From the NCBI GenBank assembly GCA_016124515.1, contig WGNN01000125.1, positions 1-40,469 of the forward strand: a stretch of DNA of 40,469 nucleotides. Reading direction: 5' to 3'. The translations under genes were made by a program, and so were the position numbers. Shown here in pieces: positions 23,460 to 31,922 of this stretch. Source of the DNA: a bacterium. GTDB lineage: Bacteria; Bacteroidota; Bacteroidia; CAILMK01; JACPUW01. Position 1 is the stretch's first letter; each line of letters begins with the position of its first letter. Under the pieces are notes generated by a model. The model was not told where the DNA came from and did no database searches. It worked only from the letters and a program-made list of their open reading frames with translations.

Positions 23460-25522
23460 ACAACAAAGACTTTGTAAACAGAGAAATAAGCTGGCTTTCG
23501 TTCAATCAGCGGGTATTGCAAGAAGCTATGGACCCCAGCGTACCGCTTTTGGAGCGCCTGCGATTTTTGGGCATTTTTTCAAGTAACTTGGATGAGTTTT
23601 ACCGGGTGCGTGTAGCCAACGTGCAGCGCGAAATTGACTACATCAGCGAGACGAGCCTCAAAATTTCAAAATATGGCTACGACCCCTCAGAGCTGATGCT
23701 GCAAATACAGCAAACCATTCTAAACCAGCGCATTGACTTTGAAAGGGTTTTTGATGAAATAAAGACCGAACTGGCCAAAAACAACATTCACATACTCAAC
23801 GAGAAACAACTGGATGAGGCGCAGGGAAATGTGGTGCGCAATTATTTTAGAAATACCGTGTTGCGCAAATTGGTGCCCATCATTCTCGACGAGAACGGCG
23901 ACCGCTTTCCGCTTTTGCAAGACAACCTTATTTACCTGGCAGTAACTCTTTCAAAAAGCAAAAGCCGAAAGGAGCCCAAGCACGCGCTTATTGAAATTCC
24001 GGCCAAATTGGTGCCCCGTTTTTACGTGTTGCCAAAGCAGGCAGGTCAAACCCACATCATGTTGCTCGATGATGTAATTCGCTACAATCTCAACGAAATC
24101 TTTACCATTTTCGACTATACCGAGTTCAGTGCTTACGTCATTAAAATATCGCGCGATGCCGAACTTGACTTTGACGATGATATTTCAAAGAGTTTCTTAC
24201 AACGCATTTCCAAATCGCTGAAAGAGCGCAAGATAGGTAGGCCTGTAAGGCTCACTTTCGATAAGGAAATAGATCCTGAATTGTTGCACATCATCATGCG
24301 CGGCCTTAGGCTCAAAGACAATAAATTTTTGATGCCGGGCGGGCGTTACCACAATTTCAAGGACTTTATGGGCTTTCCTAAAGTTGGCAAAAAATCATTT
24401 TTTTACCAATCGCACAGGCCCATGCCGCACCCCGCCGCGCCGCATTACCGGCGTTTGTTTGATGTATTGCGTCAAAAAGACCTGTTGTTGCACTACCCAT
24501 ACCAGTCGTTTGACTATACCATTGAGCTTTTGCGCGAGGCAGCCATTGACCCTTATGTGACCGAAATTAAAATGACGGTTTACCGTGTAGCTGCGCAATC
24601 GAGTTTGGTAAATGCCTTGCTCAACGCGCAGAAAAACGGCAAGGCCGTAACAGTGGTGGTTGAGTTTCAGGCACGCTTTGATGAGGAAGCCAATATAAAA
24701 CTGGCCAACCGCCTGAGCGATGAAGGTATAAAAGTGATACAGGGAGTGCAGGGCCTTAAAGTGCATTGCAAGCTCATATACATCAAGCGCATACGCAAAA
24801 AGAGTATTGAACGCTATGGCATCATTGGCACGGGCAATTTTCACGAAAAAACCGCGCATGTGTATTCTGATACGGCTTTATTTACTTCAAACAGGAAAAT
24901 ATTGAAGGAGGTGGAGCACCTGTTTGAGTTTTTCAATACCAATTACAAAAACTACCAATACCAGCATCTTTTGGTAGCGCCCTTTAAAATGCGCGAAGTT
25001 TTTTGCAGTCTTATTGACCACGAAATACAGCATGCGCAAAACCGGAAAAAGGCATATATCTACCTGAAGATGAACAGCCTGGTAGATGAGGCAATGATAG
25101 AGAAACTTTACGAGGCAAGTCAGGCGGGGGTCAAAATCAGGTTGATCATCCGCGGAATTTGCCGACTGAAGCCGGGTGTAGAGGGGCTTAGCGACAATAT
25201 TGAAGCCATAAGCATAGTAGATAAATACCTGGAACATTCGCGCATCATGATTTTTGCCAATGGCGGCGACGAAAAGTACTTCATTGCCTCAGCCGATTGG
25301 ATGGAGCGCAACCTGAACCGCCGAATTGAAGTGGGAACACCCATTTTTGACCCGGACCTAAAGGCCGAGCTTCGCGATTTTTTCAATATTCAGTGGCGCG
25401 ATAACTGCAAGGCGCGTATTATTGACCCCGAACAACAAAACAACTACAGGCCCAAAGCACAGCGCCGATACCAATCGCAGCTGGTGCTTGAAAAGTATTT
25501 TCTCAAGAAATTAAAACAATGA
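23456..25522 (+). CDS. ppk1: Polyphosphate kinase 1
   Basis: The protein has 688 residues from the ATG at 23456, inside ATGA with the sixA stop; an ATG nine bases earlier is equally possible and is used for numbering below. It builds polyphosphate from ATP. The N domain starts FVNREISWLSFNQRVLQEA. The catalytic domains show KVHCKLIYI with H440, the equivalent of the phosphorylated H435 of E. coli, and LEHSRIMIF with H597, the equivalent of H592. IIGTGNFHEKTAHVYSD (459-475) is the characteristic C1-domain motif, and ASADWMERNLNRRIEV the C2 motif. The gene sits between sixA and ppx with stop-start overlaps on both sides, which implies a three-gene operon under common control. Confidence 0.96.
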   Translation: MNNKDFVNREISWLSFNQRVLQEAMDPSVPLLERLRFLGIFSSNLDEFYRVRVANVQREIDYISETSLKISKYGYDPSELMLQIQQTILNQRIDFERVFDEIKTELAKNNIHILNEKQLDEAQGNVVRNYFRNTVLRKLVPIILDENGDRFPLLQDNLIYLAVTLSKSKSRKEPKHALIEIPAKLVPRFYVLPKQAGQTHIMLLDDVIRYNLNEIFTIFDYTEFSAYVIKISRDAELDFDDDISKSFLQRISKSLKERKIGRPVRLTFDKEIDPELLHIIMRGLRLKDNKFLMPGGRYHNFKDFMGFPKVGKKSFFYQSHRPMPHPAAPHYRRLFDVLRQKDLLLHYPYQSFDYTIELLREAAIDPYVTEIKMTVYRVAAQSSLVNALLNAQKNGKAVTVVVEFQARFDEEANIKLANRLSDEGIKVIQGVQGLKVHCKLIYIKRIRKKSIERYGIIGTGNFHEKTAHVYSDTALFTSNRKILKEVEHLFEFFNTNYKNYQYQHLLVAPFKMREVFCSLIDHEIQHAQNRKKAYIYLKMNSLVDEAMIEKLYEASQAGVKIRLIIRGICRLKPGVEGLSDNIEAISIVDKYLEHSRIMIFANGGDEKYFIASADWMERNLNRRIEVGTPIFDPDLKAELRDFFNIQWRDNCKARIIDPEQQNNYRPKAQRRYQSQLVLEKYFLKKLKQ

Positions 25523-26406
25523 AAGTTTACGGTGCCATAGATATAGGCTCAAATGCCGCCCGATTGCTTATTTGCGAAGTATATGACTTTGAAGGTGAGT
25601 TGCACTACAAAAAAAGGTCATTGGTACGCATTCCTCTCAGGCTGGGCGAGGAGGTGTTTGACCTCGGTTTTATTCCCCATAAAAAGGTGATTGACATAGT
25701 AAAATCTATGAAAGCCTGTAAAAACCTGATGGAGGTAAATGGCGTTCACTCATACCGCGCAGTAGCTACATCGGCCATGCGCGACGCCAAAAACGGCAGG
25801 GAAATAGTGGCCGAGGTAAAAGACAAAACCGGTGTGGATATTGAAATTATTGAAGGAAAAGTAGAAGCCAAAATGTTGTACGCCACGCATTTTGAAGAAC
25901 TCCTTGATCCGCAGAAATCATACTTATACATAGATGTAGGGGGTGGTAGTACCGAAGTAACCCTGTTTGTGAAAGGTGCTATGAAAAACATCCGCTCCTT
26001 TAACATTGGCACCCTGCGCCTGATGAAAGATTTGGTGGCCAAAGAGCAGTGGAACGAAATGAAAAGCTGGATTCAAATACATACCGAAGGTGTGGGGAAA
26101 ATTGAAGGAATTGGTTCGGGTGGCAACATAAACAAACTGTACAAACTCAATGGCAGCAGGCTCGACAAACGCATTTCATACACCGAGCTTGAAAAAATAA
26201 ATGCCGAAATACAAGACTACTCCTACATGGAGCGGATTATAAAACTGGGCATGCGCGGCGACCGTGCCGACGTAATTGTACCCGCCACCAAGATATTTCT
26301 CAAGGTGATGAAGTGGGCCGATATTGACGAAGTGTATGTACCCAAATTTGGTTTGAGCGACGGTATAATAAGGGTGTTGGCGCGCAACCTAGAGATGAGT
26401 AGCTAG
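25519..26406 (+). CDS. ppx: Short exopolyphosphatase (Ppx/GppA family)
   Basis: The protein has 295 residues, covering only the two ASKHA-fold domains; E. coli Ppx and GppA are about 500 and carry an extra HD-like C-terminal half. Motifs are YGAIDIGSNAARLLI (4-18), VATSAMRDAKNG (82-93), the acidic stretch IIEGKVEA (110-117) that supplies the catalytic glutamate, and YIDVGGGSTEV (137-147). IGSGGNINKLYKL near 200 is the second phosphate loop. Such short forms occur throughout Bacteroidota and may hydrolyse polyphosphate or pppGpp. It starts at ATGA overlapping the ppk1 stop. Its last 18 bases overlap the tail of the convergent Hpt gene. Confidence 0.92.
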   Translation: MKVYGAIDIGSNAARLLICEVYDFEGELHYKKRSLVRIPLRLGEEVFDLGFIPHKKVIDIVKSMKACKNLMEVNGVHSYRAVATSAMRDAKNGREIVAEVKDKTGVDIEIIEGKVEAKMLYATHFEELLDPQKSYLYIDVGGGSTEVTLFVKGAMKNIRSFNIGTLRLMKDLVAKEQWNEMKSWIQIHTEGVGKIEGIGSGGNINKLYKLNGSRLDKRISYTELEKINAEIQDYSYMERIIKLGMRGDRADVIVPATKIFLKVMKWADIDEVYVPKFGLSDGIIRVLARNLEMSS

Positions 26407-26724
26407 CTCATCGAGTGCGCTTTTCAACTTGCTGATAAACACGGGTACTTTTTCGGGAAGCGCCTCGGTATTTTCGTTTTTCTTGCCCGATTGCTCTATA
26501 TCAACTGCCATATTTTTGATGCTCTCAAAGCCAAACATCTTGATTGATGATTTGAGTTTGTGGGCAATTAATCCAACCTGGAGCCAGTTTGATGCTTTCA
26601 ACTCACGCTCCATTTCATCAATATCCTTTGGCGTTTCTTCAAGAAAAGTAGCAATCATATCATTGATAAATTCCTTGTCGCCGCCTGAAATATTGTCCAA
26701 ATATGAAAAATCAATCTCTGACAT
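26389..26724 (-). CDS. Free-standing histidine phosphotransfer (Hpt) protein
   Basis: The protein has 111 residues from the ATG at 26724 (MSEIDFSYLD); an in-frame TTG six bases earlier is less likely. It consists of one helical Hpt domain: DKEFINDMIATFLEETPKD (16-34), then IAHKLKSSIKMFG with phospho-accepting H55, and further helices. Hpt proteins carry phosphate between hybrid kinases and response regulators; no kinase is encoded immediately beside it. The gene is convergent with ppx and overlaps it by 18 bases. Since sixA encodes a phosphatase for Hpt histidines in the same cluster, this protein is a plausible substrate. The hybrid kinase at 18128-20380 has its own Hpt, so it does not obviously need this one. 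Confidence 0.9.
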   Translation of the reverse strand: MSEIDFSYLDNISGGDKEFINDMIATFLEETPKDIDEMERELKASNWLQVGLIAHKLKSSIKMFGFESIKNMAVDIEQSGKKNENTEALPEKVPVFISKLKSALDELATHL

Positions 26725-26804
26725 TACCAAAACCTATTCAAACTTCTTAGGAGGCACAATTTATAACTTATTTTGTAAAACAAACTCCCACTTAAAATCA
26801 CATC

Positions 26805-27647
26805 ATGCTGTATTTCCTTTTGGCAGTTTTGTTTGGAATTGCCATATACTTGGTATTCAAATACATAGGCTCAAAGAGCTACGGTGTTTTTGCCGTTGTG
26901 CTTATCAACTATCCGGTGTGTATTTTGGTGGGTGGTTTTCATGTTATTTCGGGCAACGGGGGTTTTACTGTAGCCCCACCCATTTGGAAATGGGCCGCCG
27001 GCATGGGGGTTTTGTTTGTTACCATGTTTTACCTTATGGCTACCCTTACCCGGCAAAGCGGGGTAGCGGTGTCGAGTGTGGTATCAAGGGTTTCGCTTGT
27101 TATTCCCGTGGTATTTTTCCATTTCTTTTATCAGGCGCCCATCAGTGGCTATGGCAAGTTGGGGGTTTTGGTTGCCGTGTTGGCTGTGTTGGTGGTCAAT
27201 GTATCGGGAGGCAATATCAAAAAGCTGGTTGGCTGGCTTCCCTTGGTGGTTTTTGTGGGCTACGGATTGGTTGATGTAGGACTGAAACTGGCACAGAATA
27301 CGGTGGCCGAGGTGGGCGATGTACACCACGAACTCACGCTTGGCATTTTTGCTTTTGCAGGTTTATATGGCTGGGTATTAAAATTCATAAAAAAGATACG
27401 CGTTCCGCGGGCGGCCTTGTTTCCGGGCATCGTGTTGGGGCTTATCAACTATTACTCCATCTATTTTTTCTTGCAGGCACTGCAAAAGTCAGGGCTTTCA
27501 AGTGCGGTTATTTTTCCGCTCAATGGCGTATTGATTTTGCTGGGAGCCAACCTCGGTTCATGGTTGCTGTTTAAAGAATCGTTGAGCAAAACCCAAAAGC
27601 TCGCGGTGCTATTGGCTATCATTGCAATTGTGTTGTTAAACCTATAA
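26805..27647 (+). CDS. DMT-superfamily (EamA-like) membrane transporter
   Basis: The protein has 280 residues, almost entirely membrane, with about ten hydrophobic segments and short loops. The layout of two five-helix halves fits the drug/metabolite transporter superfamily. Supporting stretches are FYLMATLTRQSGVAVSSVVSRVSLVIPV at about 74-101 and SSAVIFPLNGVLILLGANLGSWLLFKE near the end; the latter, with the terminal KTQKLAVLLAIIAIVLL, is typical of EamA proteins. The first helix begins directly at MLYFLLAVLFG. The substrate is unknown. It diverges from the Hpt gene across an 80-base gap, and yigZ starts five bases after its stop. Confidence 0.8.
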   Translation: MLYFLLAVLFGIAIYLVFKYIGSKSYGVFAVVLINYPVCILVGGFHVISGNGGFTVAPPIWKWAAGMGVLFVTMFYLMATLTRQSGVAVSSVVSRVSLVIPVVFFHFFYQAPISGYGKLGVLVAVLAVLVVNVSGGNIKKLVGWLPLVVFVGYGLVDVGLKLAQNTVAEVGDVHHELTLGIFAFAGLYGWVLKFIKKIRVPRAALFPGIVLGLINYYSIYFFLQALQKSGLSSAVIFPLNGVLILLGANLGSWLLFKESLSKTQKLAVLLAIIAIVLLNL

Positions 27648-27652
27648 ATCCA

Positions 27653-28243
27653 TTGTCAGCCTACCAAGGAATTCAACAAGCTGCATCCGCTGAGTTTAAA
27701 GACCGCGGAAGTAGGTTTATTGCCTGCACTTTTGAGGTTTTTGACAAAGACCAAGTGGCCGCCCTTTTAAGTAAATTGAAGGATGAGCACCCCAAAAGCC
27801 GCCATGTGTGCTATGCCTATGTGCTTTCTGATGCCGAAAACGACTACCGCGCCAACGACGACGGAGAACCTTCGGGATCGGCGGGTTTACCCATTTTAAA
27901 TCAAATAAAAAGTGCCGGTGTCAAATACACTCTAGTAGCTGTGGTTCGCTATTTCGGCGGTACCAAATTGGGGGTTCCTGGTTTGATAAATGCATACAAA
28001 ACTGCCGCAAAAGAAGCATTGAGTTTATCGGGCTGCGAAACCAAAGCAGAAATGGCCGAAATGAAAATTACCTTTAGCTACGACAAGATGGAAGTGGTGA
28101 TGGGATTTATTAAACAAAATAACGCTGAGGTGAAGACACAACAGTACCATGAATTGTGTACTTTAGTCATCAAAATCAGGAAAGACGACTATGCGGTCTT
28201 CAAATCTCATTTCAAAGCGTACCAAATTGCCATACTCACTTAG
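27653..28243 (+). CDS. yigZ: IMPACT/YigZ-family protein
   Basis: The protein has 196 residues with the two diagnostic blocks: NDDGEPSGSAGLPIL (68-82) and VVRYFGGTKLGVPGLINAYKT (97-117). SRHVCYAYVL (49-58) is also typical. A shorter C-terminal EF-G-domain-IV-like part ends the chain. Bacterial YigZ proteins resemble eukaryotic IMPACT and have been linked to translation or stress, but their role is not settled. No ATG is available near the start; a TTG at 27653, five bases after the transporter stop, is used. The 3' end contains the start of the next gene, with a 53-base overlap, so the downstream peptidase is probably translationally coupled. Confidence 0.9.
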   Translation: MSAYQGIQQAASAEFKDRGSRFIACTFEVFDKDQVAALLSKLKDEHPKSRHVCYAYVLSDAENDYRANDDGEPSGSAGLPILNQIKSAGVKYTLVAVVRYFGGTKLGVPGLINAYKTAAKEALSLSGCETKAEMAEMKITFSYDKMEVVMGFIKQNNAEVKTQQYHELCTLVIKIRKDDYAVFKSHFKAYQIAILT

Positions 28244-30053
28244 CGGCTCACTTATTTTGGGCTTGTTGCTGGTATCCCTAAGCCTTAGCGCACAAAACTT
28301 AGTAGCACCGAGGTGGCAGTGGATTGAAGAAACGGTGAAAGAAAGTCCGTACAAATACAGCGGCGTATTGCTCGAAGGAGCCAATAATCCTGAGCAAGCC
28401 GCGCGCAATTTTTTGCAAAAACACTATTTCCAGCTTGCGGACAGCCGTTCTGACCTCAGCTTGGTAGCCATTAAAGAGAGCAACGTTGGCTACCACATCA
28501 CCTTTTCGCAAACCTTTATGGGGCATGTTATTTATGGCACCGAAGCGAAGCTCAACGTGCTGAAGGAAGACAATACCATAAGCAGCAGTTTTGTAACCCT
28601 GGTAAACACCAAAAACTGGCCTGAGGTGGTTTTTGGTGGCAACAAGCAACTACCCGAAAATGCCCAACCCGTAATCATGTACTACAACGATATTCCGCGG
28701 GCAGCATGGCTTTTTGAAACCCACAACGAAGCCGCCAATGAACACTACAAAGTGCTGTTGGCCGAAGATGGACTAAGCTTTAGAAGCGACCTACGCAGAA
28801 GCTTCACCGGTGGGCCCCGCGATACTACCGTGTGGGTGTATGTGTTTGATCCTGATCCGCTTACTACCGCTGGCGTGGTGTATGGCGGACCTTACATAAA
28901 CAACTACGACAAAGACACCGCCGTGCTTACCGCCGAAAGAAAATTGCGGCAAGTGCCGGTGCGCTACCAAAACGATTCAATTTGGGCCGAGAATGAATTT
29001 GTAAAACTCATTTCAGAAGACGTCAACCTCAAAATTCCCTACACTTTTACTGATACCTTCAATTACACCCGCTCGCAGCATCAGTTTGAGTTTATCATGG
29101 CGCTGTACCACCTTACGGTTTTCAAAAACTACCTCAACCACTTGGGTTTTGACAGTTTGATGAACTACCAAATAAAGGTGAGACCGCGCGCATTCGTTGA
29201 CGATAATTCCAATTTTCAGCGCACTACCGGTTCAGGTGGACGCGGGTTGCTGCGCTTTGGCAACAGCTCAAAGGTTTTTGAACATGTTGACGATGCCGAA
29301 GATGCCGATGTGCTGATACATGAATATGGTCATGCCATCTCGTACAATGCAAACCTAAACGAATTGGATGGCGCAGGACGAAGAGCCATTGATGAAGGTT
29401 TTTGCGACTATTTGGCTGCGAGCTATTCTTACTCTATCAATACTTTCAGGGCGGGCTATGTGTACAGCTGGGATGGCCACAATCCTTTTTGGGATGGACG
29501 CACCACAGAAAGCACCAAAACCTGTAACGATTTCAATGCCAACAAGACCATTTATGACAATGGCGAAATTTTTTCTTCGGCGGTGTACGAAATACACAAA
29601 ACCATTGGCCGTGAAATTACTGACCGCATTTTGATAAACTCGCTGTATAGCTATGCCGATAGAATGGCTTTTACACACGCCGGCGAGTTGTTTATCACCA
29701 CCGAATTGCAGCTTTTCAAAGGACAATACCACGACACGATTTGCAATATTTTCAAAAAATATGGCTTCGTTGACGATGACTTTTGCCAATCGAGTGTGGG
29801 CGAAGTGGTAGGCAATCAGCAGCATGTTACTATAGACCAACGCGCCTTTGCCCAAAATGGCCGACTTGCTATTTTGTTCAATCAGGAGTTTTCAGGAACG
29901 GTTTCTATTTACAACGTAAACGGACAACTGCTGCACACTCAGTGGGTGAAAGGCATTACCAATTTCCAACAGGAAATCAATTGTGCCGAAGGGGTTTATA
30001 TGGTGGTGCTCAATGATGGCAAGCAGTTGTTTACCCAAAAGATGGTAAGGTGA
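28191..30053 (+). CDS. Secreted gluzincin metallopeptidase with T9SS type-A sorting domain (paralog 1)
   Basis: The protein has 620 residues. A basic n-region (SKRTK) and hydrophobic stretch to about 34 end at SLSAQ, a signal peptide. About 65-145 resembles the FTP propeptide (YHITFSQTFMGHVIYG). The zinc site is HEYGH (377-381), with the third ligand in AIDEGFCDYLAA (E402), the gluzincin pattern of thermolysin and fungalysin-like enzymes. HVDDAEDADVLI precedes it. The last ~65 residues form a T9SS type-A sorting domain ending TQKMVR. The enzyme should be exported and anchored outside the outer membrane. The ATG at 28191 lies 53 bases inside yigZ; a TTG at 28227 would also leave a signal peptide but without the basic region. 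Confidence 0.88.
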   Translation: MRSSNLISKRTKLPYSLSGSLILGLLLVSLSLSAQNLVAPRWQWIEETVKESPYKYSGVLLEGANNPEQAARNFLQKHYFQLADSRSDLSLVAIKESNVGYHITFSQTFMGHVIYGTEAKLNVLKEDNTISSSFVTLVNTKNWPEVVFGGNKQLPENAQPVIMYYNDIPRAAWLFETHNEAANEHYKVLLAEDGLSFRSDLRRSFTGGPRDTTVWVYVFDPDPLTTAGVVYGGPYINNYDKDTAVLTAERKLRQVPVRYQNDSIWAENEFVKLISEDVNLKIPYTFTDTFNYTRSQHQFEFIMALYHLTVFKNYLNHLGFDSLMNYQIKVRPRAFVDDNSNFQRTTGSGGRGLLRFGNSSKVFEHVDDAEDADVLIHEYGHAISYNANLNELDGAGRRAIDEGFCDYLAASYSYSINTFRAGYVYSWDGHNPFWDGRTTESTKTCNDFNANKTIYDNGEIFSSAVYEIHKTIGREITDRILINSLYSYADRMAFTHAGELFITTELQLFKGQYHDTICNIFKKYGFVDDDFCQSSVGEVVGNQQHVTIDQRAFAQNGRLAILFNQEFSGTVSIYNVNGQLLHTQWVKGITNFQQEINCAEGVYMVVLNDGKQLFTQKMVR

Positions 30054-30074
30054 GGTGTGGCCTAAATACATGCT

Positions 30075-31922
30075 TTGAATAGCTTTAAACGCAGCTTTTT
30101 TTGCTTGGCCCTTTTCATTTTTGGGTTAAGTACTGGCTTTGCACAGCAACAGGTTCAGGTGCCAGGTAAATGGCCACTCGCCGTCGATTACCGTCAATAT
30201 GATCCATTTTCGTTTGCCGGAAACGAAATTCGCTGGCATGGCGATACCTTGCTTTCCGTACGCCAATACCTCAAGAATCATTTTACAGAACTTGGCGCAG
30301 GGCAAAGTGATGTAGCCCTCGTGTCAAAAAGGGCAACCGGCAGAAGCCTGCATTACAGTTTTTGCCAAACCTATCAGGGCATTCCTGTTTTAGGCACTGA
30401 AATTAAGGTCAATACAGACCGAAACTTGCGGATAACCTCCTTATTTGTGTCGCTGGTGCCCACGGCAGATTGGCAATTGCCCGCGCTCCAGTTGCCACAG
30501 CCAAAAGATTCGGCAGTACAAGTTGTGTATTTTGTAGAGCAAAAACCTGCAGTTGGCTGGCGCTACCACCAAGTGGTGGGGCCAAAGCAAATTGAAGTAA
30601 TTGCCGGCAACAACAAGCAATTTTTTTACCGTTCAACCTTGCGCTACCACCATAGCCAACCCGATAGCATTTTGTACCTGAAATTGTTCGAGCCCGATCC
30701 GCTCACTACGGCTAAACGATTTTACGGCGGAGCCTATAGAAACCACGGCGATTCTGATGTGACGGAGCTAAATAATGAAAGGACTTGGATGTCGGTGCGC
30801 GTGCATACAGACGGCGATAGTTTGTTGTTTGCCAACGACCATGTGCGGTTTGTGAGAGAAACCGGCTTGGCATTGGCAAGTCTGCACGACAGTGTGGCCC
30901 CCTTGCGCAGCGAACAACGCTTCGAAAACCTGATGATACTCTACCACATTACGGCTTTCAAAAGATATTTGGCTTCGCTTGGCTACCAAAATTTGGTCAA
31001 TTATGCCATTTTGGTCAATCCGCATGCATTCACTACCGACGACTCGGCTTTTATACCTATTGCGGGCTCCAATGGAAAGGGCAAACTCAAATTTGGCTAT
31101 TGTGTTGACAATTGTACCAAATCGGCCAATTGTAACCGAAACTGCTGCCATGTGGACGATGCCGAAGATGCCGATGTTATTGTACATGAGTTTGGGCACG
31201 CCATCTCCTTTTCGGCCAATGGAAACGATATATCAAAGCTTCACAGAAAATCGATAGACGAGGGCTTGGCCGATTATTTTGCATGCAGCTACTCTTCGGC
31301 CATTTCATTTTTCAATCAGGATGAGGTGTTTAATTGGGACGGGCACAACGAGTTTTGGGAAGGCCGCACTTGTGTTTGCAACAAAACGATGGACGACTTT
31401 ATAAGGAACATGCATTTTGTGCACAGCAATGGCGAAATACTTTCATCAGCCTTGGTAGAAATAAGCCGTAGCATTGGCCGCACCCATACAGATGTAATTC
31501 TCTTGCAGACCCTGTATGACTTGGCCGACAATATGAAAATGGAAGATTTTGCCAGGCTATTCATTCAAACCGAATCAACTCTTTTTGCATCAAAAAACGA
31601 AAAAACCATTTGCAGCATTTTTAGCAAATACAAGCTTATTGACATAGACTACTGCGGAAACGCTACACCCGAGGTGGATACAGACAAACCCTGGGTGCAT
31701 GCCATGCTGTGGCAAAGCCCAACGGTATTGCAAGTAGATTTTGAAAAGGAAACGAGTGGAACGCTGCGCCTTTTTGATGTTGAAGGCAGGTTGGTGTATC
31801 AAAAAACGCTGCACTCAGCGCTACAAATCAACGAAACATTGACCTTGCCGGCAGGCGTTTACACACTGCAAGTAACCTCGGCGCAAGGAGCGGTTTATGT
31901 TCAAAAGTTGGTCAGGTACTAG
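30075..31922 (+). CDS. Secreted gluzincin metallopeptidase with T9SS type-A sorting domain (paralog 2, Cys-rich insertion)
   Basis: The protein has 615 residues and the same plan as its neighbour, from which it starts 21 bases away. The signal peptide is MNSFKRSFFCLALFIFGLSTGFAQ. An FTP-like propeptide region shows HYSFCQTYQGIPVLG (93-107). The zinc site is HEFGH (371-375), with SIDEGLADYFA (E396). Just before it lies an insertion with cysteines at 343, 347, 353, 357 and 358, absent in paralog 1. The C-terminus GTLRLFDVEGRLVY and VQKLVRY is a type-A T9SS domain. The two probably arose by tandem duplication and diverged widely. The start codon is a TTG at 30075; an ATG at 30070 is out of frame and runs into a stop at once. 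Confidence 0.88.
   Translation: MNSFKRSFFCLALFIFGLSTGFAQQQVQVPGKWPLAVDYRQYDPFSFAGNEIRWHGDTLLSVRQYLKNHFTELGAGQSDVALVSKRATGRSLHYSFCQTYQGIPVLGTEIKVNTDRNLRITSLFVSLVPTADWQLPALQLPQPKDSAVQVVYFVEQKPAVGWRYHQVVGPKQIEVIAGNNKQFFYRSTLRYHHSQPDSILYLKLFEPDPLTTAKRFYGGAYRNHGDSDVTELNNERTWMSVRVHTDGDSLLFANDHVRFVRETGLALASLHDSVAPLRSEQRFENLMILYHITAFKRYLASLGYQNLVNYAILVNPHAFTTDDSAFIPIAGSNGKGKLKFGYCVDNCTKSANCNRNCCHVDDAEDADVIVHEFGHAISFSANGNDISKLHRKSIDEGLADYFACSYSSAISFFNQDEVFNWDGHNEFWEGRTCVCNKTMDDFIRNMHFVHSNGEILSSALVEISRSIGRTHTDVILLQTLYDLADNMKMEDFARLFIQTESTLFASKNEKTICSIFSKYKLIDIDYCGNATPEVDTDKPWVHAMLWQSPTVLQVDFEKETSGTLRLFDVEGRLVYQKTLHSALQINETLTLPAGVYTLQVTSAQGAVYVQKLVRY

Noticed and set aside
26750-26756. Perfect AGGAGG on the plus strand
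   Set aside because: It is about 50 bases upstream of the transporter ATG and no start codon lies at a useful distance, so it does not act as a ribosome site for a visible gene.
26429-27274. Open frame of 281 codons on the plus strand
   Set aside because: It runs antisense through the Hpt gene and then out of frame through the transporter; the product is an incoherent mixture rich in Cys, Gly and Trp.
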